From contig QBWB01000002.1 in NCBI GenBank assembly GCA_003284185.1, forward strand, positions 1-53,366: a DNA stretch of 53,366 nt, read 5' to 3'. This stretch comes from Prochlorococcus sp. AG-315-C08. Its GTDB lineage: Bacteria; Cyanobacteriota; Cyanobacteriia; PCC-6307; Cyanobiaceae. Position 1 is the stretch's first letter. Each line of letters starts with the position of its first letter. Shown one piece after another: positions 41,074-50,639 of this stretch. Under the pieces are notes generated by a model, which was given only the letters and a program-made list of their open reading frames with translations, was not told the DNA's origin and did not search any database. Both the position numbers and the translations under genes were made by a program.

Positions 41074-41249
41074 TTAAAATGATCCAAGTGTGAATTAAAT
41101 TTTAACAGCTAATTCCATGAGTGACAAATGTTTGAAAAAGATTAATAAATATTAGGGTTTGAAATTATCTATAAGTAATAATCTTTATGTAGGAAATTGA
41201 TAATAGTGAATTAATCGTCACACTATATATAGTCTTAAAAATTCAATTA

Positions 41250-42563
41250 ATGCAGAAAATATTGTCGAAGAATTACATTGGTTTCACTAAAAGTTTTGGG
41301 CCTGGGATTCTCTTGGCGGCTGCTTGTATTGGTGGATCTCATCTTATGTCCTCAACTACAGCTGGAGCTCGTTTCGGCTTTTCCTTAATTGGACTTATTT
41401 TACTTACAAATTTGGTTAAATATCCATTCCTACTTGTTGGAACAAGGTTCACAGCAGTAACAGGCTTATCTCTCTTAGAAGGATTTCAAAAGCGAAATAA
41501 ATTGTATCTGCCTCTATATTTATTAGTGGGACTAATTACTGGTACATTGACTATTTCAGCAGTAAGTTTTGTTTCTGGTTTACTCTTAACAAATATAGCA
41601 TTTCTCTCATCATTTCCAGTAATGGATTTAGCTATAGCAGTGTTAATAATAGCTGGCTTCGTATTATTAATTGGTCAATACAAAGCTCTTGATAGAATAT
41701 CAAAAATTTTAGTTTTCTTACTTACATTATTAACCAGTTTTGCTGTAATTTCGCTATTAATTAAAGGACCAGTTGGATTAGTCTCTTCTAGTTGGATAAA
41801 TAGTGATCCATCTCCATGGACTCTATCTAATCTAGCCTTTTTAATACCCTTAATGGGCTGGATGCCCGGACCTGTAGAGCTTTGTGTCTGGCCATCTTTA
41901 TGGATGTTTTCTAGATCTAATGATACTAAACATATAGCCTCAATTAAAGAAGCTGAATTTGATTTCAATCTTGGATATATAATAACTGTAATTACCGCAA
42001 TTTTCTTTGTAATACTTGGCTCATACACAATGTATGGAACTGGTAATGAAATGTTTACAGGTAGCGGGATTAGTTTTGCTCAAAATTTAATCCGTTTATA
42101 TACACAATCTATTGGAGGGTGGGCTAAATGGATAATCGTTCCAGCAGCATTTGCAGCGATGTTCAGCACCACTCTTACTTGCTTAGATGCCTATCCCAGG
42201 AGCATCTCGTCAGCCCATGGCTTAATTCAAAGAAAAGATAAAGGCCATGGCATATCAATGAAAGAAGGAAAACGTTTAAAAAAATGGATAATTATTCATG
42301 TATTTTCTTCTCTTGCCGCATTAATGATTGCTAAATCTGGTGGCATTGGAGTTAAAGATTTTGTATTTGGTGCCATGACAGGTAGCTTTCTGTCAGCCCC
42401 ATTATTTGCATGGATGGCTATGGATACAATGAATAGCAAATTAGTTAAAAGTCAATATAGATATGGAATAGCAATGAAATCACTTAGTTGGTTTGGAATA
42501 GCATTTCTATCAATCTTTAGCTTATTATTTGCTTCAAATAACTTTTTCGGATTTGGTAATTAA
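41250..42563 (+). CDS. Nramp-family-related transporter
   Basis: FGPGILLAAACIGGSHLMSSTTAGARFGFSLIGLILLTNLVKYPFL and about 11 TM segments; canonical DPGN motif not present. Confidence 0.85.
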   Translation: MQKILSKNYIGFTKSFGPGILLAAACIGGSHLMSSTTAGARFGFSLIGLILLTNLVKYPFLLVGTRFTAVTGLSLLEGFQKRNKLYLPLYLLVGLITGTLTISAVSFVSGLLLTNIAFLSSFPVMDLAIAVLIIAGFVLLIGQYKALDRISKILVFLLTLLTSFAVISLLIKGPVGLVSSSWINSDPSPWTLSNLAFLIPLMGWMPGPVELCVWPSLWMFSRSNDTKHIASIKEAEFDFNLGYIITVITAIFFVILGSYTMYGTGNEMFTGSGISFAQNLIRLYTQSIGGWAKWIIVPAAFAAMFSTTLTCLDAYPRSISSAHGLIQRKDKGHGISMKEGKRLKKWIIIHVFSSLAALMIAKSGGIGVKDFVFGAMTGSFLSAPLFAWMAMDTMNSKLVKSQYRYGIAMKSLSWFGIAFLSIFSLLFASNNFFGFGN

Positions 42564-42635
42564 ATAAAAAATAAGAATATGTACAAATGAAACTAATCAT
42601 ATAAATTAAATATATATAAATTAGATAGTTAATAA

Positions 42636-43466
42636 CTAACTAGAAGCAGAAGTATAGTGCTTAAGTGCATATATCCAAAACTGACGACTTAAAACAAAAA
42701 AGAAAGTAGACAAGGCTAAACCAAATAATATTATAAAGAATTTCAATTCACCTAAAACTGCCTCTGCTGGAAAAGTCGTTAAGAAAGCAACTGGTAGAAG
42801 CAATGTAAAAATAAACCTCAATATTACAGGGTATGCAGTTATCGGATACCTTCCTGCAGCCAACAATGCTCTTAGAACTTCAGTAGCATTCCAAGTTTTA
42901 ACAAACCAGATACTTGAAGCTGCTATTAAAAACCAAATAGAATAAAGTATAACAAAGCCGATAAATAAGGAGACAAAAAAAGCAAGAGTATTATAAATGG
43001 ATAAATTTATACCAGTTCTAATTGCAGACCAAAAAACAATACCTAAACCTAAAATTATTTCTGGAATTCCCGCAAAGGAAAACTTTTTGATAGATAACCA
43101 GAATTGACTATCAATAGGTTTAAGTAGAACATAATCAAGAGTACCTTCTCTTACATAATTTACAATTTCTGTTAAATTCGGACGTAAAAGTGTATTTGTT
43201 AAACCATCCAAAAATGTATAGACACCTTGAATAACTAAAGCTGCTTCCCAACTCCAGTCTCCCAATTGCCTACCATCAGAAAAGAATAGTGATAAAATAA
43301 ATATACTTCCTGAAAGAGTACCTAACATCGCTAATAATTCAATCAAAAAGTTCAATTGGTATTCAAGTTGTGCGGCAAAAGCAGTAGACCAAAATAATTT
43401 AATTGTTTTAAGATAACGCTTCATTATGCTCCCATTGCTGTATATCTTCTTACTCCAAGTTTCCAA
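42636..43466 (-). CDS. ABC-2 type transporter permease
   Basis: Six hydrophobic segments, YVREGTLDYVLLKPIDSQFWLSIKKF; clustered with a second permease and an ATPase. Confidence 0.88.
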   Translation of the reverse strand: METWSKKIYSNGSIMKRYLKTIKLFWSTAFAAQLEYQLNFLIELLAMLGTLSGSIFILSLFFSDGRQLGDWSWEAALVIQGVYTFLDGLTNTLLRPNLTEIVNYVREGTLDYVLLKPIDSQFWLSIKKFSFAGIPEIILGLGIVFWSAIRTGINLSIYNTLAFFVSLFIGFVILYSIWFLIAASSIWFVKTWNATEVLRALLAAGRYPITAYPVILRFIFTLLLPVAFLTTFPAEAVLGELKFFIILFGLALSTFFFVLSRQFWIYALKHYTSASS

Positions 43467-44221
43467 AGAGTATTAACACTAGGAAGAAGTATAGTTATCC
43501 ATAAGATTTGATAAAAGAATCCATTTAATAAATCAACAGGCATACCAGACAAAATTTTTGCTGGGAAATTAATTAAATATGGAAAAGGTGTAAAATTTGC
43601 AAACATTAGAACCTTTTCTGGGAAAGCAGATAAAGGAACTAATAAACCAGATAGAAACAAGTAAGGAACAAATATCAATCTTTCCAATGCACTAGATTTT
43701 TCCGTCCAGAAACAAAGAGAAGCGACTAAACTTTGAAGAAGAAAAGCTATAGAGAATGCCAAATGAGTAGCTAAATATGCTAAAAACAATTGGCTCAATG
43801 AAGGAATCCAAAAGGATGATGGATTGAATAAAAAAAAGAAAATAGTAATCACAATCGCAAATGGAAGACGAGTAGCCTGTTCAGCTAAATGTGCAGAAAC
43901 ATATCTCAATAGAGGATGAAGAGGTTGCAGTAAGTATGGTGATAATCGACCAGAAAGTGAGTCTTCCTCAAATGAAAAAACAACCCAAACAACTGAAAAC
44001 TGTCTAACTAAAAAAGCACTTAGGAAATACCTAGCTAAACCAATATCATTAAGACCGAAACTATTACCAACATCATTTTGACTCCAAAGAGAAAACATAA
44101 TAAAAGGCAAAACGCCTGAAAGAGCCCATAATGCAATTTCTACTCTGTATTCAAGCATGTAGGCATATTGAGTAGTAAATAAAGTCTTTATGACTTTAAA
44201 AGATAATCCAAAGAGTCTCAT
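43424..44221 (-). CDS. ABC-2 type transporter permease
   Basis: Multi-TM, SFEEDSLSGRLSPYLLQPLHPLLRYVSAHLAEQATRLPF; overlaps both neighbours. Confidence 0.88.
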   Translation of the reverse strand: MRLFGLSFKVIKTLFTTQYAYMLEYRVEIALWALSGVLPFIMFSLWSQNDVGNSFGLNDIGLARYFLSAFLVRQFSVVWVVFSFEEDSLSGRLSPYLLQPLHPLLRYVSAHLAEQATRLPFAIVITIFFFLFNPSSFWIPSLSQLFLAYLATHLAFSIAFLLQSLVASLCFWTEKSSALERLIFVPYLFLSGLLVPLSAFPEKVLMFANFTPFPYLINFPAKILSGMPVDLLNGFFYQILWITILLPSVNTLWKLGVRRYTAMGA

Positions 44222-45216
44222 CTAACTACTCCTTTTAAAAAAAGATCGCCTATTAACTTATCAATAGGTGGATCACTTATTTCTAAATCAATAACGGAAA
44301 AATCGGATAGTAGTTTACTTACAACCTGAGTTAATTTAGTTCTAGAAACTAATAAACATACAAAGCGGTCATTTAATTCCTGTATCTCACCGTAATTAAC
44401 AAATTGATCAGGGGAGTAGGATTTTTTAAGCTCTACTCTAACTTCTTTTGAAGGTGCTAATGAATTAGCAAGTGAATCTAAATCTCCATCATAAAATAAG
44501 CTTCCATTATGAATGCAAATAACTCTTGGACATAATGCAGTTATGTCAGCCATATAATGACTTGTAAGTATAATCGTAGCCCCAGTTCGTTTATTATATT
44601 CTGCCAAGAAACTTCGGACCCTAGCTTGTGCATTAACATCTAATCCAAGAGTAGGTTCATCAAGAAAAAGAACCGATGGATGATGTAATAACGCAGCGAG
44701 AAGTTCAGACTTCATCCTTTGTCCGAGTGATAGCTTTCTAACTGGGCGTGTAAGTTCTTCTCCGAGTTCAAGCATATCCGCCAATTCATTTATTCTCTTT
44801 CTTGTAACTTCATCCGACAAACCATAAACCGCAGCATTTACATATAAGGAATCCATAGGAGGCAAATCCCAAATCAACTGTTGTTTTTGCCCCATTACCA
44901 AAGTAATTTTCTTTAGAAATGCGGTTTGCCTTCTTTGAGGTAAAAAACCACCAACATCAACAAACCCATTAGAAGGATGAATAAGACCGCACATCATTTT
45001 TAATAATGTAGTTTTACCTGCCCCATTAGCACCAAGAAATCCAACTATTTCTCCTGCAAATATATTAAAACTGATGTCTGTGACAGCAGGTACATTATAA
45101 GTTCTACGATTAAAAAAATGACTCAAAGTCCCTCTAAAACCCGGCTGCTTATCTGCCACTCGGTAGAATTTACTTAAATGATCAACACGGATCAATTCCC
45201 TAGGATTATCTTGCAA
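44218..45216 (-). CDS. ABC transporter ATP-binding protein
   Basis: Walker A GFLGANGAGKTTLLKMMCGLIHP, signature LSLGQRMKSELLAALL, Walker B VLFLDEPTLGLD. Confidence 0.96.
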   Translation of the reverse strand: MQDNPRELIRVDHLSKFYRVADKQPGFRGTLSHFFNRRTYNVPAVTDISFNIFAGEIVGFLGANGAGKTTLLKMMCGLIHPSNGFVDVGGFLPQRRQTAFLKKITLVMGQKQQLIWDLPPMDSLYVNAAVYGLSDEVTRKRINELADMLELGEELTRPVRKLSLGQRMKSELLAALLHHPSVLFLDEPTLGLDVNAQARVRSFLAEYNKRTGATIILTSHYMADITALCPRVICIHNGSLFYDGDLDSLANSLAPSKEVRVELKKSYSPDQFVNYGEIQELNDRFVCLLVSRTKLTQVVSKLLSDFSVIDLEISDPPIDKLIGDLFLKGVVR

Positions 45217-45309
45217 ATGAAAAAAAATAATTCCTTATTAAGATTAATCATTTCATAGATCAAAAGGGATAAAATATATATGAAGAAAAACTAAATCTAA
45301 TAAAAGAAA

Positions 45310-45714
45310 ATGGTTGATCAGAAATATTTAATTGCTATTGCACTTGCAGAACAAAACAATCAAAGGATTATGCCTATTGGTGGTAAAACTATACCTATAG
45401 GTATTTCTGGAAAAACATTCCCTCAAAACGAATCCGAAAAGATTATTTTAGATCTATTACTTAGATTATTTAAAAGAAGTAGTGAAGGTGGACTAAAAAT
45501 CCCAGAAAAAGATACAGGGCTATTCGTAGCAGAAATCAGCATTGATGATATGCAAAAAAATATACCAATAATCAAAGCAAACTGGATAAATAATGGAAAT
45601 ACGAATCAATTGTTAATTAGATTAACTAGTATTTGCAGTCAATTATGGAGTATAAATTACAAGAAATATGAAGGAATGGTTTTCACTCCCTTAAGCAAAG
45701 AGAGCTTATCTTGA
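45310..45714 (+). CDS. hypothetical protein (134 aa)
   Basis: Coding-like ORF MVDQKYLIAIALAEQNNQRIMPIGGKTIPIGISGKTF... Confidence 0.7.
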   Translation: MVDQKYLIAIALAEQNNQRIMPIGGKTIPIGISGKTFPQNESEKIILDLLLRLFKRSSEGGLKIPEKDTGLFVAEISIDDMQKNIPIIKANWINNGNTNQLLIRLTSICSQLWSINYKKYEGMVFTPLSKESLS

Positions 45715-45834
45715 AATTTTAGACTGAGCCTTATCAGCTTTGCGAATGATTTTCTGAGCTTCATCTCTTGATACGCAAGTTTGAGCTTTTGTTTGCAATT
45801 TTATTAACTTTGCGTGTTGCTTCTCTAGATTCAT
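45706..45834 (-). CDS. 42-aa basic small protein
   Basis: Not in ORF track: MNLEKQHAKLIKLQTKAQTCVSRDEAQKIIRKADKAQSKISR; tail overlaps the 45310..45714 gene by 9 bp. Confidence 0.5.
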   Translation of the reverse strand: MNLEKQHAKLIKLQTKAQTCVSRDEAQKIIRKADKAQSKISR

Positions 45835-45933
45835 CAGTCAAACAAAAGGAATAATGCTTAATTTTTTTTAATCTTAGCACAATTATATGTAATCTACAAT
45901 TAATAATTATGATAAAATAGATATTGGTACAAT

Positions 45934-46818
45934 CTAAAGATTGTTTTTATAAATATATCTATGTAATACTGAGATATCTAAGTCTGAATAACCTCTTTCC
46001 ATAAGCTCAGACTCCATTTCCTTGACTTTTGATGTTATAGGAAGATCAACATTAATAGATTTAGCTAAATCAATTGCTATGCATAAATCCTTATGATGTA
46101 ACCCTAATTTAAAACCTAATGGATGATCATTTTTCAATATTGAATTTGATCTATGTTCCAAAGGCCATGAATTAGCGGCTCCTAACTTTAATGAATTAAC
46201 TACAAGCTCCATCGGTAAATCAAGTAATTTTCCTAATGCAATCGATTCAGCGACAGCTGCATATGTTCCTGCTATTAGAATTTGATTTAATGCCTTAACT
46301 TTTTGACCATTACCGATGTTATCAAAATAGTTAATCGATTTACCAAGAACATTAAAAATATCCTCAAAAGAAGCGCAATCCTTTTTACTTGCACCAATAA
46401 ACAAAGAAAGATTACCTGTTTTAGCTCCTTCCGTACCACCTGAAACAGGACAATCAATGTAAAAAATCCTTTTTTTCTTTAATCTTTGATGTAAAGAGAT
46501 TGATTTAGCAGGACTTATTGTGGAAAAGTCAATCACAAAAGAATCAGCTTTAAGTTTTTTTGATAGTCCATTCTCTCCAAATAAAACCGACTCAACAGCA
46601 GCGTCATCAGTAACGCAGATCAAAAGTCCATCAAAGCCCATAACCGTTTCAGAGGGATTATAAGAATATCTGTTATTCTCATTATTAAAAGTTTTATCTC
46701 TATTATATAAATTCAAATCATACCCCCTATTAATCAACAGATCGGACATCGGCCTACCCAATGCCCCTAGTCCAATAAATGCAAGCTTTAATGTGGGTTT
46801 AATTCTATTCATGCTCAT
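45934..46818 (-). CDS. 3-hydroxyisobutyrate dehydrogenase-like NAD(P)-dependent oxidoreductase
   Basis: LAFIGLGALGRPMSDLLINRGYDLNLYNRD, FYIDCPVSGGTEGAKTGNLSLFIG, GNGQKVKALNQ. Confidence 0.94.
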   Translation of the reverse strand: MSMNRIKPTLKLAFIGLGALGRPMSDLLINRGYDLNLYNRDKTFNNENNRYSYNPSETVMGFDGLLICVTDDAAVESVLFGENGLSKKLKADSFVIDFSTISPAKSISLHQRLKKKRIFYIDCPVSGGTEGAKTGNLSLFIGASKKDCASFEDIFNVLGKSINYFDNIGNGQKVKALNQILIAGTYAAVAESIALGKLLDLPMELVVNSLKLGAANSWPLEHRSNSILKNDHPLGFKLGLHHKDLCIAIDLAKSINVDLPITSKVKEMESELMERGYSDLDISVLHRYIYKNNL

Positions 46819-46929
46819 AATTAAAGACTAAAAGGCAAAAAATAATTTATCTTTGTAATAGAAAATTGAATAAGTTACCAAAAAAAGAAACAGTGGTGCG
46901 ATAATAAGCAAGAAGTTGCATGTAAAAAA

Positions 46930-47148
46930 GTGGCAGTTGATTTAACAGATTCTAAGAATGCTACACATCATTGGTATCCATTCTTGAAGTATCAAGAAGA
47001 ATGCGCTGCAGCAGGAAAAGAAGCAACAGTAAATGATTGGATGAGAACTACTGGCAAGTTACAAGATAGGATTGATTTTGAAGACGCCAAGAAAGCTGCA
47101 GAGGCTGAACAAGCAAAGCCTAAAGCACCAGCAAAGACAGAAGAATAA
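46930..47148 (+). CDS. hypothetical protein (72 aa), GTG start
   Basis: MAVDLTDSKNATHHWYPFLKYQEECAAAGKEATVNDWMRTTGKLQDRIDFEDAKKAAEAEQ..., strongly coding-like. Confidence 0.75.
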   Translation: MAVDLTDSKNATHHWYPFLKYQEECAAAGKEATVNDWMRTTGKLQDRIDFEDAKKAAEAEQAKPKAPAKTEE

Positions 47149-47399
47149 AACATAATTAGATAATTCTTCTAATAAAAAATAAATAATTTATATATAATTA
47201 AATATAAATAGTATTATATTTTATTTTTATTTTACTATATAAAAATTTTCTACTGCAAATAAAATTAGAGGCATTAAAATCTATCAAATATTTGCCTGAT
47301 AGAACTTATTTTACTAATATAAGATACTAAAAATGACCTAGGAAAATTCAGCATAAAATTCATTGCTGAAATCTTATGTTGTTCTCATAAAAAAGTTAA

Positions 47400-47735
47400 A
47401 TGGCAGAAACTAAAATTTTAAATGTCCTTCTAGCTCCCAAAGGCCAATTAAGTGGCCATGGACAATTAAGAGAATCAATGAGTGAACGGCGAACACGTAT
47501 GGGTGATGATTATCCAATGTGGTATTTGAATTCAACTCTGGTACAACAATTCAAAGTCTCCGAAATTGAAGGTATGGAAGCAGTGATCGCAGAAGACAAA
47601 TCTACAATTGCCTGGTTGAGTCTTAGATTTGGTGGTGAAAGATTCACTAAATCTTTTGACCCTGAGGAATTATGGGAAAAAGCAAATGTTCTCCCTGAGC
47701 CAGCAGAAAAAATAGATATAAGTTTCAAGGAATGA
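47400..47735 (+). CDS. conserved-type hypothetical protein (111 aa)
   Basis: MAETKILNVLLAPKGQLSGHGQLRESMSERRTRMGDDYPMWYLNSTLVQQF...; adjacent to ferredoxin. Confidence 0.8.
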   Translation: MAETKILNVLLAPKGQLSGHGQLRESMSERRTRMGDDYPMWYLNSTLVQQFKVSEIEGMEAVIAEDKSTIAWLSLRFGGERFTKSFDPEELWEKANVLPEPAEKIDISFKE

Positions 47736-47778
47736 TTTTTATTGCTCAAAGTACTTTCAATTGAGACATGGAGAAAAA

Positions 47779-48165
47779 ATGAAACCCAGTTACAAGATCA
47801 CAATCCATCATCGACAAGAAGGTAAGACCTACACTTTCGATGTTCCAGAGGGTGAGTATATTTTAAGAAATTTCGAATCAAAAGATGAAAACGGACAAAT
47901 CATTGGAGATAGACTTCCATTTTCATGTAGAAATGGATGCTGTTCAGAATGTGCTGTAAAAATAATTTCAGGCGATATGGATCAACAAGCCTGTATTGGT
48001 TTATCTAAAGAAATGAGAGATAAAGGCTTTGGTTTATTATGTGTCTCAAAAGCTACTGGTCCTTTGGTTTGCGAAACACAAGATGAAGATGAAGTCTACA
48101 ACGCACAATTTGGAAAATATTTTAAACGTATTGAAACTAAGGCCGGTAATCCTTTTGATATATGA
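47779..48165 (+). CDS. plant-type [2Fe-2S] ferredoxin
   Basis: FSCRNGCCSECAVKIISG...GFGLLCVSKA cysteine pattern. Track starts at TTG 47761; ATG 47779 with upstream GGAG is preferable. Confidence 0.93.
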   Translation: MKPSYKITIHHRQEGKTYTFDVPEGEYILRNFESKDENGQIIGDRLPFSCRNGCCSECAVKIISGDMDQQACIGLSKEMRDKGFGLLCVSKATGPLVCETQDEDEVYNAQFGKYFKRIETKAGNPFDI

Positions 48166-48192
48166 ATTAAGATAAGGTTGATATATTATTAT

Positions 48193-49296
48193 TTATTTGT
48201 CTGTCCAATAATTTAATATATCTTGACCATTAAAATTAACATCTTTATCATATCTAACAGCATTTGTCTCTTCCATTGGTAGTGCAAATTGCTTAAAGAT
48301 TAAAGTAGCAAATTCAACAAATTTCAATGATTTTTTTAAACCTTTAGCTCCCACAAAAGCTCTGAAAGATTCGATAATTTTATTTCTCAAATCCCAAAAC
48401 TTACTATCCTCAAGATTAAAAACCCATGGGAAAGCATTTTTAGATGTGTGATTTGTTCTTTTAATAACTTCCTCATCAAATTCCTTAGGATCTATACCAA
48501 GCAATTCATAAAATTCTCCTCTTTCGCAAACCGTCAATGTGTGAGTAAGAAAAACACTCCACAAGAAGAAACGACTCAATAGCTTGCCCCTAAAACCTTT
48601 AGTAATTCCTGGCCAGCATCTCATCATGACAGTGAAACAATCCCCATGTCTATTTTCGTCTTGACACCATGGTTCAAAGAAATCAAAGAGAGGTGCAAAA
48701 GCTTGATCAGGATTGGCCTTAAGGTGTCTATCCATCAAGATATATCTCCAATAGCCAATTTTCTCTGATAAATATACAGAGTAAATAACCCAACTTATGG
48801 GGAACCAAGTAGCTGCTCTTTTTCCACCTAAATGAGGGAGATCAACCTCAATTCCCTCTGCAACTAGTGCTCTACTTAGAAAGCCTGCATGCCTAGCTTC
48901 ATCTCTTGCTAAAAACTGAAATAGTTTACCAAGATCCCTATTTCCTTCTTTCTTTAGTCGATTAGAGATTTCCTTAAATAGTAAAAACCCAGAAAACTCT
49001 GATATGACAGATCTAACTAAATAACTCTCATATACTTCTTTTGACTGCTGAGGTAACTCTTGCAATCTATCTAAACTTGCTTTTCTATCAAAGTGGGTAC
49101 AATTATAATCTGCTTTCATTTCTGAAAGCATTGCTTCAAACTCCTCACGAGCATCAGATAGTTCAGTCTTTGCAGCTTTCTTAAATTCAGTTACGTAAAA
49201 GCGAGGTGTTAAAAGGTTTTCATCTAAATGTGGCGGCAACTCATTTGTTCCGCGTGTATCAACTCTTAATTTTGGTGAAGAAGCTGTTGCGGTCAT
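48193..49296 (-). CDS. acsF: aerobic Mg-protoporphyrin IX monomethyl ester (oxidative) cyclase
   Basis: Di-iron motifs ARDEARHAGFL and CQDENRHGDCF; LLTPRFYVTEFKKAAK N-terminus. Confidence 0.97.
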   Translation of the reverse strand: MTATASSPKLRVDTRGTNELPPHLDENLLTPRFYVTEFKKAAKTELSDAREEFEAMLSEMKADYNCTHFDRKASLDRLQELPQQSKEVYESYLVRSVISEFSGFLLFKEISNRLKKEGNRDLGKLFQFLARDEARHAGFLSRALVAEGIEVDLPHLGGKRAATWFPISWVIYSVYLSEKIGYWRYILMDRHLKANPDQAFAPLFDFFEPWCQDENRHGDCFTVMMRCWPGITKGFRGKLLSRFFLWSVFLTHTLTVCERGEFYELLGIDPKEFDEEVIKRTNHTSKNAFPWVFNLEDSKFWDLRNKIIESFRAFVGAKGLKKSLKFVEFATLIFKQFALPMEETNAVRYDKDVNFNGQDILNYWTDK

Positions 49297-49692
49297 ACCT
49301 ATTTATCAAGCAAGAATATAATTATATGACTTGATTTGGAAAAAAGGTGATTTTCTACTCAGGTAGTAATAGACCTTTGTGAAAGAAAAGCAAAAGAGTC
49401 AATATTGAAAATTGAAGAAGACAAGGAATATTTATGAAAAGCTAAAGTAAAGAACATAAGACAATGAAAAAACAAAGAGGTTAGAACAACGAAGTAATTT
49501 GATCGTAAGTAGTAAAAAACACATAGAAGTAGAAATATAATGAATATATATTTGAGCAATTAATTACATAATAAAAAAATGATTCAATATAAATCAGTTG
49601 AAATAGGCTCCAACTAACGGATTATTAAAGAATTAAAAGGGAGAAGGAAAGGGTAGCCATCCATGCAAGAATCTTAAAAAAAAGATAAAGAT

Positions 49693-49980
49693 ATGGCAAA
49701 AGGTTATTGGCTAAAGCAAGCCAAAATCGAAAGCACAGCTCAGTTCATTGAGTACGTTAAGACTGTTGTACCTTGGCTCAGATCAGTTGGAGGAACAATA
49801 ATTGCAAAAGACGTAAATCAAAATTCAGATTTAAACGAATGGGACGGTGGTCAATTAGGGGTTGTCGTGGAATTCGAATCGAAAGCTGCAGCTCAAAAAG
49901 CTTTCAACTCATCTGAATTCCAAGAATATATAAAATTCAGTGGAATAGATCAAAAGCTGAGTCTATCAATTATTGGCTAA
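49693..49980 (+). CDS. DUF1330-like protein
   Basis: MAKGYWLKQAKIESTAQFIEYVKTVVPWLRSVGGTIIAKD...VVVEFESKAAAQKAFNSSEFQEY. Confidence 0.85.
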   Translation: MAKGYWLKQAKIESTAQFIEYVKTVVPWLRSVGGTIIAKDVNQNSDLNEWDGGQLGVVVEFESKAAAQKAFNSSEFQEYIKFSGIDQKLSLSIIG

Positions 49981-50030
49981 ATGAAAGGAAATAGACATCT
50001 CAATGCAAAAATAAACTCTAAAATGAATAT

Positions 50031-50258
50031 ATGATTAAAAATTCATCAAAACTTCAAAAAGGACAAACTCTTAAAGTTGAAATAACAGAGGTAGAAGACC
50101 GATTATCCAAAAATGTTATTAGACAAATTCAAGAAGACCCAATAGTTGAACTGGTTGGATACAAAATGGTCGATGGAAATCAATTTGGACTAGCAGTAAA
50201 ACTAAAGAATGGAGAAGTAAACTGGTTTTTCGAAAACGAACTATCAGAAGTAATGTAA
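50031..50258 (+). CDS. DUF2862 protein
   Basis: LQKGQTLKVEITEVEDRLSKNVIRQIQEDPIVELVGYKMVDGNQFGLAVKLKNGEVNWFFENEL. Confidence 0.8.
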   Translation: MIKNSSKLQKGQTLKVEITEVEDRLSKNVIRQIQEDPIVELVGYKMVDGNQFGLAVKLKNGEVNWFFENELSEVM

Positions 50259-50369
50259 TTTATACCTATTGATTCTCATAAAAGAACTATTGCTATATAT
50301 AAACAAACAGGAATTATTTAATCTCAAATGAATATCTAAAGTAGATTAAGAAAGAATATACATTTTATT

Positions 50370-50480
50370 ATGCCTTATAACCAAACAACAGTTGTAATTG
50401 GTGGACTAATGCATATACCACTAATAATAATGTTTTTTAGATTTGTAGAAAGCAGAAGACTTGCGGCAGCTAAAGGATAA
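50370..50480 (+). CDS. 36-aa single-TM small protein
   Basis: Not in ORF track: MPYNQTTVVIGGLMHIPLIIMFFRFVESRRLAAAKG then TAA. Confidence 0.55.
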   Translation: MPYNQTTVVIGGLMHIPLIIMFFRFVESRRLAAAKG

Positions 50481-50639
50481 TTTTCTCTTCCAACAAAAAA
50501 AGTAACTTAAAATAAAAATAATCATTATGATAATTTTCAAAGAATTAATCATTTAAAATCAAAAAAGAGCATAGCTAATTAATAAACGACAATATATTTA
50601 AATACTACTAAAATAAATATACGCGCTATTCAACAAGAG

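Noticed and set aside
41222-41233. Palindrome ACTATATATAGT upstream of the Nramp-like gene
   Set aside because: Short AT-rich palindromes are expected by chance here; no conserved partner seen.
49359-49559. 66-aa hydrophobic minus ORF upstream of DUF1330 gene
   Set aside because: Composition (Phe/Leu/Tyr-rich) is what AT-rich noncoding DNA gives; no supporting motif, so not listed as a gene.
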